The translations under genes were made by a program, and so were the position numbers. Of a stretch of 64,000 nucleotides of DNA, positions 52,784-64,000 are shown piece by piece (the stretch's first letter is position 1; each line of letters opens with the position of its first letter). The notes below the pieces were generated by a model that did not search any database, was not told the origin of the DNA, and saw only the letters and a program-made list of their open reading frames with translations. The DNA is from Collimonas sp. OK412 (GTDB lineage Bacteria; Pseudomonadota; Gammaproteobacteria; Burkholderiales; Burkholderiaceae_D): the NCBI RefSeq assembly GCF_900112135.1, contig NZ_FOLC01000006.1:1-64000 (forward strand). The letters run 5' to 3'.

Positions 52784-53557
52784 ATGAAGACGTTGATTTT
52801 CACGCTGGTGCTGGCGCTAGCCGCAACAGCCACCTCGGCCTCCGCCCAGACCGCACCGTCGCGGCTCGACGAAGTCGTCAAATCCGGCAGCCTGCGAGTG
52901 TGCATGACCGGCGACTACAAGCCGTTCACGTTTTTCAAGAGCGACAACAGTTTCGAAGGCATCGATGTCGACCTGGCGCGCTCGCTGGCCAAGGCGCTCG
53001 GGGTCGAAGCGCGCTTCGTCAAGACCAGCTGGAGCAACCTGACCAGCGACTTCCTGGAGAAATGCGATATCGCCATGGGCGGCGTATCGGTGACGCTTGA
53101 GCGGCAAAAGAAAGTCTCGTTTTCGGCCCCGCACATGGTGGATGGCAAAGCGGCGATCGCGCGTTGCGCCGACGCCGCAAAATTCCAGTCGCTGGCGGCG
53201 ATCGACCAGCCGGCCACGCGCGCCATCGTCAACCCGGGCGGCACCAATGAACGATTCGCCCGCGCCAACTACAAGCAGGCGCAGCTGATCCTGCACCCGG
53301 ACAATGTCACCATCTTCGACCAGATCGTGCAGGGCAAGGCCGACGTGATGGTGACCGACGCCAGCGAAACCCTGTGGCAGGCCAAGCTGCATCCGCAGCT
53401 ATGCGCGATCCGTCCGGACCAGCCGCTGCAATTCTCGGAAAAGGCGTTCATGCTGCCGCGCGGCGATGTGCCGTTCAAGGAATTCGTCGACACCTGGATG
53501 CACCAGCTGAAAGCGACCGGCGACTACGACCGGGTGCTCAACCAGTGGCTCAAGTAA
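52784..53557 (+). CDS. Periplasmic amino-acid-binding/cyclohexadienyl dehydratase-like protein
   Basis: 257 residues from the ATG at 52784 (MKTLIFTLVLALAATATSAS) after AAGGAGATTGC. Signal peptide to ~23. The mature part LRVCMTGDYKPFTFFKSDNSFEGIDVDLARSLAKALG is the SBP family 3 pattern, and the DYKPFTF and GGVSVTLERQKKVSFS segments are those of PheC-type cyclohexadienyl dehydratase. No membrane partner nearby, which favours an enzyme over an importer. Confidence 0.75.
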   Translation: MKTLIFTLVLALAATATSASAQTAPSRLDEVVKSGSLRVCMTGDYKPFTFFKSDNSFEGIDVDLARSLAKALGVEARFVKTSWSNLTSDFLEKCDIAMGGVSVTLERQKKVSFSAPHMVDGKAAIARCADAAKFQSLAAIDQPATRAIVNPGGTNERFARANYKQAQLILHPDNVTIFDQIVQGKADVMVTDASETLWQAKLHPQLCAIRPDQPLQFSEKAFMLPRGDVPFKEFVDTWMHQLKATGDYDRVLNQWLK

Positions 53558-53578
53558 CCCGCACAGGAAGGCGCCGGC

Positions 53579-54394
53579 TCAGCCCTGCTTGCTGGCCGCC
53601 TGCTGCGCGGCCAGCTTGCTCTTCTTGATCGATTTCAGATGGGCCGCAACAGCGGTCGCCAGCTGGCGCGCCCACAGGGAGACGCCGCTGGCGGACGGAT
53701 GATAGCCGTCGGACGCCATCAGGGCGTGGTCGTTGATGTCGATCAGGATAGGCACCCGCGTTACCCGCAGCTGGCCGAGGTCTGCCGGCAGCTCGGCAAT
53801 CAGCTGTTCCACCGTTTCATCCAGCGCCTTGGCTTTCAAGCCAAGCACATAGCGCAGGGGTTCCGGCAGCGCCGGGAAGGCGTGGATGGGCGGAATCCCG
53901 GAAATCACGATCAGGCGCGGGTCCAGGTGCGCCTGCAGGTCGCGCATCAGCTGCAGCAGCTCGGCCCGGTAGCGGTTGCAGGAGCGGAATGCGGTGGTGT
54001 CGTTGACGCCGAACGCAATCAGCACGATATCCACCTTTTGCGAGGCCACCTGGGGCAGCATGGTCTTGACGGCGTCGCTCAGGGTGGCGCCGTTTTCGCC
54101 GACCGCCTGCCAGGTCACGGTACGCTGCAAGCGCATCGCCAGCGCAGCGGCAAACTGGCCGGTGATCGCTTCGTAATGGGTGGCGACGCCGACTCCAGCC
54201 ACCGGCGACTCGCCGATCGTCAGCAAAGCCAGCGGCCGTTGCGGCGGCTCGGTGCTGCCGGCGATCTGGGCCTGGCCGATGGTCGGTCCCATCGCTTCCG
54301 GCAGGCGTGGCGTAATGCGGCGCGTGCGACGGCCTTGTATGAGCAGCCATGGCAAGAGCGGTAATGCGATCAGTTCCGGCAACCAGCGGCGCAC
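53579..54394 (-). CDS. SGNH/GDSL-family lipase-esterase-like hydrolase
   Basis: 271 residues from a GTG at 54394. Hydrophobic N-terminus (LPELIALPLLPWLLIQG). SGNH blocks: GES with the nucleophile S63 (TIGESPVAGVG), G in GENGAT, Asn in IAFGVNDTT and the D-x-x-H pair in DGYHPS. The nucleophile block reads GES instead of GDS. Esterase of unknown substrate, probably at the membrane. Confidence 0.85.
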   Translation of the reverse strand: MRRWLPELIALPLLPWLLIQGRRTRRITPRLPEAMGPTIGQAQIAGSTEPPQRPLALLTIGESPVAGVGVATHYEAITGQFAAALAMRLQRTVTWQAVGENGATLSDAVKTMLPQVASQKVDIVLIAFGVNDTTAFRSCNRYRAELLQLMRDLQAHLDPRLIVISGIPPIHAFPALPEPLRYVLGLKAKALDETVEQLIAELPADLGQLRVTRVPILIDINDHALMASDGYHPSASGVSLWARQLATAVAAHLKSIKKSKLAAQQAASKQG

Positions 54395-54490
54395 GTCATG
54401 TCTCCTTCATTTTTGCTAACGTCACGGATCAAACTGTTTATATGATTTTTTCTTAACAGCAAACAATTATAGTGGTTGCCGCCGTTAAAT

Positions 54491-55297
<807 letters not shown>

Positions 55298-55339
55298 TGT
55301 TCTCTCCGATATCCCTTGGGACAGTATTGCGGTTGCTGC

Positions 55340-55780
55340 TTACAGGATGCCGTGCAGGTTTCCCAGCGCATGTTCGATCTTGATGCAGCTGTCCATCTCC
55401 ACCTGCATGCCGTTGGCGCGCGCCTTGGCGGCTGCCGCTTCATTGACGATGCCGAGCTGCATCCAGACACAGCGGGCATCGATCATGATCGCCTCGCCGA
55501 CGATAGGCGGAATATCTTCCGCCTTGCGGAAACAGTCGACGATGTCGATCTTCAGCCGGTCTGCGGCCAGCGCTTTCGCCGCGTCGTACAGGTTTGCGTA
55601 GCAAGGCTCGCCGAGGATGTGAGCGCCAGCATGCGTGGGATTGACCGGGATGATCCGGTAACCGCGCTCCTGCATGTAGCGGGCTACGCCATAGCTTGGC
55701 CGGTCCGGTTTGGAAGAAAGGCCGACGATGGCGATGATCGGGTTGGCAGGATTGGACACAGGAGCGGATGTGGTTGGCAT
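55340..55780 (-). CDS. CoA-binding domain protein (YccU-like)
   Basis: 146 residues. IIAIVGLSSKPDRPSYGVARYMQERGYRIIPVNP and WMQLGIVNEAAAAKARANGMQVEMDSCIKIEH are the CoA_binding_2 pattern. Small Rossmann-fold protein; role unknown. Confidence 0.9.
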   Translation of the reverse strand: MPTTSAPVSNPANPIIAIVGLSSKPDRPSYGVARYMQERGYRIIPVNPTHAGAHILGEPCYANLYDAAKALAADRLKIDIVDCFRKAEDIPPIVGEAIMIDARCVWMQLGIVNEAAAAKARANGMQVEMDSCIKIEHALGNLHGIL

Positions 55781-55912
55781 GGGTTCGGATATCTACTTGT
55801 CGACGTAAGGGAAATCCTCGTGAGCTTGAGAATCTTTCTGTGATATTACCGCGAGAACCCGCTGTTCTGCCAGCGAGCGCAAGGCGGGCTGCGCGCCCGC
55901 CCTGCCCCAGGC

Positions 55913-56683
55913 TTACTTGGAGAAATAGCTGGCGTAGATCTTGTCGTAGCTGCCGTTGCCGTGCAGGGCTTTCAGCGCGCTGTTGATCTTGGCCATCAGC
56001 GCGGTATCGGCCGGCCTTACCGCGATGCCATAGTATTCTTTTTCAAACTTGTCGCTTTCGATCAGCTTGAAGCCCTTGTCCTTGTTGAATTTCAGGTGGT
56101 TCTCTACCGCGCCGTTGTCGCCCACCGCGGCGTCGACCCCGCCGTTATCCACTTCGTTCAGCAGCAGCGGCAGGCTTTCGAAGCGCACCAGGGCGTTGTT
56201 GTTCTTGCCTAGCATTTTCTGCATGATGGTGTCGGCGCTGGTGCCGCCGGTGACACCGACCCGGTTCGCCTGCTTCAGGTCGTCCGGGCTGCTGATCTGT
56301 TTGCCGGGCGCCACCAGGATCACCTGCTTGGCCTCGAAATACGGATCGGAAAACAGCATGCTTTGCTTGCGCTCATCGGTAATCGTGACGCCGGAAGCGA
56401 TGATGTCGATGTCGGCGTTGGCCAGGGTGGAGAAAATTCCTTCCCACGGCGTATTCACCCAGACGATCTTGATGCCCGCCTGGTCCGCTACCGCCTGCAT
56501 GATGTCGGCGTCGAAACCGACGATCTTGCCGCTGGTATCTATGGAGCCGAACGGGGCGAACGCGGCGTTCATGCCGACCCGGTAAACCTTAGGAGTAGGA
56601 GCCGTGTCGGCTGGCCTCTCGCAGGCGCACAGGCCGATTGCCAGCAGAGCGGCGGTCAGAAAATGCAGCAGCCGGATTTTCAT
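55913..56683 (-). CDS. Amino-acid ABC-type substrate-binding lipoprotein
   Basis: 256 residues from the ATG at 56683 (MKIRLLHFLTAALLAIGLCA), chosen over an upstream ORF start because a signal peptide begins here. Lipobox IGLCACE. SBP family 3: YRVGMNAAFAPFGSIDTSGKIVGFDADIMQAVADQAGI. No permease genes adjacent, so it is an orphan binding protein. Confidence 0.85.
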   Translation of the reverse strand: MKIRLLHFLTAALLAIGLCACERPADTAPTPKVYRVGMNAAFAPFGSIDTSGKIVGFDADIMQAVADQAGIKIVWVNTPWEGIFSTLANADIDIIASGVTITDERKQSMLFSDPYFEAKQVILVAPGKQISSPDDLKQANRVGVTGGTSADTIMQKMLGKNNNALVRFESLPLLLNEVDNGGVDAAVGDNGAVENHLKFNKDKGFKLIESDKFEKEYYGIAVRPADTALMAKINSALKALHGNGSYDKIYASYFSK

Positions 56684-56804
56684 TTGTCGTCTCCATTTAT
56701 GCGCGCAACGGGGACCTGCGCTTTTCATCCATCTTAGTGGAAGATCAGCGGCGGCGTCATTAAAAACGCGATGACAAATGATAAAGACTGTTGCTCCAGG
56801 CAAC

Positions 56805-56829
56805 AAAAAAGCAGCCGAAGCTGCTTTTT
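56805..56829 (-). terminator. Terminator of the atp operon
   Basis: Stem with GCAGC/GCTGC core (56811-56815 and 56820-56824) extended by A6/T5, and a T6 tail on the minus strand. Lies 36 nt after the atpC stop. Confidence 0.85.
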
Positions 56830-56864
56830 CTGGTTGCCATCCGAATTAACGGCGTTTTACCGGA

Positions 56865-57290
56865 TCAACGTCCTTTTTGACGCAATTTCGCAATCGCTGC
56901 CAGTTGCGCAATCGCTGCCGACAACTCGGACTGTGCTTTTGCGTAATCGATCAGGGATTCTTTATTGGTCAACGCTTCTTCGGCACGGCGCTTGGCTTCG
57001 CTAGCCTTCGCTTCGTCCAGGTCGGCGCCGCGGATGGCCGTGTCAGCCAGAACGGTAACGTGATTCGGCTGCACTTCCAGCAAACCGCCGGCAACGAACA
57101 CGAACTCGTCCTGCGCCTGGCCTGCCACCTTGATCCGTACCGCGCCCGGCTTGATGCGCGTGATCAGCGGGGTGTGACGAGGATAAATCCCCAGCTCGCC
57201 CGACTCGCCCGGCAACGCGACGAATTCGGCTTCGCCGGAGAAGATCATCTCTTCCGCGGAAACAACGTCTACGTGAATAGTGTTTGCCAT
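56865..57290 (-). CDS. atpC: ATP synthase epsilon subunit
   Basis: 141 residues from the ATG at 57290 ([20 protein letters not shown]). Beta-barrel domain with [23 protein letters not shown] and a helical C-terminal tail. Part of the F1 central stalk that inhibits hydrolysis. Last gene of the operon. Confidence 0.96.
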   Translation of the reverse strand: MANTIHVDVVSAEEMIFSGEAEFVALPGESGELGIYPRHTPLITRIKPGAVRIKVAGQAQDEFVFVAGGLLEVQPNHVTVLADTAIRGADLDEAKASEAKRRAEEALTNKESLIDYAKAQSELSAAIAQLAAIAKLRQKGR

Positions 57291-57370
57291 CTTAAACCCT
57301 TTGTTGTCCATGAAGTCACTAACGGGAAGCGCCGGAGCCGCTCAGCTGCGGCGGCTCCGGCGCTTGCCGG

Positions 57371-59694
<2,324 letters not shown>

Positions 59695-59711
59695 TCCGTG
59701 CTCCAGTTAAA

Positions 59712-61253
<1,542 letters not shown>

Positions 61254-61305
61254 GTTAACTCCTAAAATTTTTCTCGTTGCTCAGTTACGCAAATACGCAG
61301 GGGTC

Positions 61306-61845
61306 TCAGGCAGCCAAGGCAGCGTGCAGCTCTTGCAGCTTGGCGCGTACCGAGGTGTCGAACACTTCGTCGCCGACCACTACGCGTACGCCGCCGATCA
61401 GCGAGTTGTCCACAGTGACCGATGGGTTCAGCTTGCGGCCGAATTTCTTTTCCAGCGTCGCGATCAGATCCTTCACTTGCGCTTCGGTCATTTCAAAAGC
61501 ACTGGTGATCTCGGCATCGGCGGCGCCTTCTTGTGCATTCTTCAGCACTTGAAATTGCTCGGCGATTTCCGGCAAAGCGACCAGGCGGCCGTTGTCAACC
61601 AGCGTCGCGACGAAGTTCTTGGCTTCGGCGTTGGCCGCCTGCGGCGATTTCAGCAGCGCCAGGAACGTATCCGCGATTTGCTGATGCGAGACGGCCGGAT
61701 TGTGCGCCAGCGCCTTCACATCGGAATGGACCGCTACCTGGCCCATTTCGGCAACCAGATTCGCCCACGCAGCAAGGTCTTGCGACTTGGCTACACGGAA
61801 CAGCGCTTCTGCATAAGGACGAGCAATCGTTGCAAGTTCAGCCAT
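61306..61845 (-). CDS. atpH: ATP synthase delta subunit
   Basis: 179 residues. Family opening [16 protein letters not shown] and the C-terminal [24 protein letters not shown]. Connects F1 to the peripheral stalk. Stop 3 nt from the atpF neighbour start side. Confidence 0.96.
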   Translation of the reverse strand: MAELATIARPYAEALFRVAKSQDLAAWANLVAEMGQVAVHSDVKALAHNPAVSHQQIADTFLALLKSPQAANAEAKNFVATLVDNGRLVALPEIAEQFQVLKNAQEGAADAEITSAFEMTEAQVKDLIATLEKKFGRKLNPSVTVDNSLIGGVRVVVGDEVFDTSVRAKLQELHAALAA

Positions 61846-61847
61846 GA

Positions 61848-62318
61848 TTACAGCTCTGTTTTCAGTTGGTTCAGCAAGTCGGCATGCGCCGCGCTGTTGA
61901 CTTCGCGCTTGAGGATCTGTTCGGCGCCTTTGACCGCGAGGGTCGCAACTTCGCCGCGCAGAGCTTCGCGTGCCTTGGTCATTTGCTGTTCCGCTTCGGC
62001 TTTAGCGTTAGCGATGATGCGGGCAGCTTCTTCCGAAGCCGTTTTCTTGGCTTCGTCGACGATCAGCTGGCCGCGCTTTTCAGCTTCGCCAATGCGCTTT
62101 TGACCTTCGTCGCGCGCGGTCGCCAGTTCTGCCGAAGCGCGCTTTTCAGCGGCTGCCAGATCTGCCTTGCCGCGATCAGCGGCTGCCAGGCCGTCCGCAA
62201 TCTTCTTGGCGCGCTCATCGAGCGCCTTGGTCAGTGGCGGCCACACGAATTTCATCGTGAACAGCGCCAGGACAAAGAAGACCACGAACTGAGCAAACAA
62301 TGTTGCGTTTAAGTTCAC
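61848..62318 (-). CDS. atpF: ATP synthase b subunit
   Basis: 156 residues. N-terminal membrane helix ([27 protein letters not shown]), then a long charged helix. Peripheral stalk of Fo. Ends 2 nt before atpH. Confidence 0.97.
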   Translation of the reverse strand: MNLNATLFAQFVVFFVLALFTMKFVWPPLTKALDERAKKIADGLAAADRGKADLAAAEKRASAELATARDEGQKRIGEAEKRGQLIVDEAKKTASEEAARIIANAKAEAEQQMTKAREALRGEVATLAVKGAEQILKREVNSAAHADLLNQLKTEL

Positions 62319-62384
62319 GGTAATTTCCTTCTCAGAATAACGTGTGCTGAAGTGACTCAGCAGATTCGGTTACGCTTGATTAAA

Positions 62385-62663
<279 letters not shown>

Positions 62664-62721
62664 TTAATACAAAAAAACAAAACCAAAACAAGAACAACTA
62701 CTGATTCAAATCCGGCGCCGG

Positions 62722-63546
62722 TTAGTGCGCCTCATGTGCCTGGCCGATATACACCAGCGTCAGCATCATGAAAATAAACGCTTGCAGCAACACGATCAGG
62801 ATGTGGAAGATCGCCCAGATCGAGCCGGCCACGACATGTCCGACAAAACCAAACGCGGTGGCGGTCGAACCGAGCAGCGCGATCAGCAGGAACAACAGTT
62901 CGCCGGCATACATGTTGCCGAACAGCCGCATCGCCAGCGACACAGTCTTTGCAGCAAATTCGATCAGGTTCAGCAGCAGGTTGGCAGGAGCCAGCCAGAT
63001 GCCGAAAGGCGCCGCCACCAGTTCGTGCAGGAAACCGCCAAAACCCTTGATCTTGAAGCTGTAGTACAGCATCAGCACCAGCACGCCGAGGGCGATGCCC
63101 ATGGTGCCGTTGAGGTCGGCGGTCGGCACCACGCGGTGGTGGGAAATCAGGCCGTCCAGGCCGACCAGCTTGAAGAAGCTGGAGAACAGGTCGACCGGCA
63201 GGAAGTCGAGCGAATTCATCAGGGCGACCCAGATGAACACGGTCAGCGCCAGCGGCGCGATGAAGCTGCGGTCGCCGTGGACGATGCCCTTGGCCTGGTC
63301 GTCGACCATCTCGACCACCATTTCGACGAAAGCCTGGAAGCGACCCGGAACGCCTGCAGTCGCTTTACGCGCGGCAAGGTACATCAACAGGCAGCCGACC
63401 ACGCCGGCGAACAGCGACCAGAAGATCGTGTCGATATTGATGATCGAAAAATCGACTATCTTGGATTGATGGCCAGTTGAAAAATGTCCAAGGTGATGGA
63501 CAATATACTCTGAGGGGGTTAGTGCGTCGCTTGAAGCTACAGTCAT
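62722..63546 (-). CDS. atpB: ATP synthase a subunit
   Basis: 274 residues. Essential Arg in [16 protein letters not shown]-terminal [22 protein letters not shown]. Half-channels of Fo. Start overlaps the atpI stop (ATGA). Confidence 0.97.
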   Translation of the reverse strand: MTVASSDALTPSEYIVHHLGHFSTGHQSKIVDFSIINIDTIFWSLFAGVVGCLLMYLAARKATAGVPGRFQAFVEMVVEMVDDQAKGIVHGDRSFIAPLALTVFIWVALMNSLDFLPVDLFSSFFKLVGLDGLISHHRVVPTADLNGTMGIALGVLVLMLYYSFKIKGFGGFLHELVAAPFGIWLAPANLLLNLIEFAAKTVSLAMRLFGNMYAGELLFLLIALLGSTATAFGFVGHVVAGSIWAIFHILIVLLQAFIFMMLTLVYIGQAHEAH

Positions 63547-63887
63547 GATCGATGTCTAAAAAGTAAGATTATGTAACTTTTGAGTACCACGATGAAGCTG
63601 ACGATGAATGCCGGCCAATTCAAATCGTGGTACAACCATACGACCGCGCCAATTAGCGCAATCGTTGTAGCAATTTTGACAAACTCTCCGATGAAAAAAG
63701 ACATCGGGTTGGCGCCACCTGGTTTGCGCGCGCTGATGTAAAGACGGAGAGCGAACAGTCCGTTGGGAACCGCGCAGCACACACCACCTAAAAGCGCGGA
63801 ACAGAATCCGGATACGCCGGCCAGTAAACCTGCCACACTTGCCAGCACGACCGTAGTAACAAATTGCATAAGCACGATGCGCAGCAT
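63543..63887 (-). CDS. atpI: ATP synthase subunit I
   Basis: 114 residues with four hydrophobic segments ([42 protein letters not shown]). First gene of the operon, helps assemble the c-ring. The 113 nt upstream to the window edge must contain the operon promoter, but I could not name it. Confidence 0.9.
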   Translation of the reverse strand: MLRIVLMQFVTTVVLASVAGLLAGVSGFCSALLGGVCCAVPNGLFALRLYISARKPGGANPMSFFIGEFVKIATTIALIGAVVWLYHDLNWPAFIVSFIVVLKSYIILLFRHRS

Positions 63888-64000
63888 ACTGACCCAATAT
63901 TGTGCGAAGCCGCTCTTGCAACGCAGTTGACGAACGCGGCTGACACATCGCAGTTAATGCGCGCAGTTAAACACGTAACTAAGGCAAGTCCACGGCTGAT

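Overview
The window looks like chromosomal DNA of a GC-rich betaproteobacterium, most probably Oxalobacteraceae and Collimonas-like. The evidence is family-level recognition of gene content and order (rdgC, rnk, cstA-ybdD with a NarL-type two-component pair, priA next to hemE, atpIBEFHAGDC). I could not run a database search, so the genus is an inference. A VgrG gene is cut by the left edge and the atp operon promoter lies at the right edge. The atp genes read leftwards, which in related genomes means away from the origin, so the chromosomal oriC probably lies just beyond the right edge.

Layout. 0-5 kb: vgrG 5' end, EamA exporter, a GT28-type glycosyltransferase overlapping a membrane protein gene, and a HutC/GntR regulator whose N-terminus is a heptad tandem repeat. 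5-10 kb: cstA-ybdD with a divergent Cache-domain sensor kinase and response regulator. 10-20 kb: rep helicase, rdgC, a diguanylate cyclase, tRNA-Asp and tRNA-Val, rnk, a YqjD/YqjE-type envelope operon and an OmpA-like lipoprotein. 20.9-24.4 kb: a small AT-richer island inserted in tRNA-Arg(CCG). It holds an AAA ATPase, an HTH antitoxin-like/PIN toxin-like pair behind a long hairpin, a dead integrase fragment and a near-perfect attR. 24.4-31 kb: Ada-AlkA fusion, a methyltransferase, two divergent RcsB-like regulators lacking the phospho-acceptor Asp, and a small L-fucose-type catabolic cluster with its GntR/FCD regulator.

31-34.4 kb: an inverted-repeat element between convergent genes, priA, then about 840 bp of non-coding DNA with eight DnaA-box-like 9-mers in two copies of a 56-bp module, then hemE. 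35-43 kb: mostly divergent regulator-enzyme pairs (LysR/ureohydrolase, LysR/M20 hydrolase, AraC/PhyH dioxygenase) plus an MFS transporter. 43.5-53 kb: a GABA module made of gabD, a polyamine/GABA-type ABC transporter (two permeases, binding protein, ATPase), gabT and the divergent MocR regulator gabR. 53-56.7 kb: binding proteins, an SGNH hydrolase, PPK2 and a CoA-binding protein. 56.8-64 kb: the complete F1Fo ATP synthase operon.

The most unusual signals are the tRNA-Arg island, the priA-hemE DnaA-box cluster with its internal duplication, the paired Glu-for-Asp regulators, the slippage-prone repeat in the GntR regulator, and a two-copy dispersed repeat family with a shared core and different arms.
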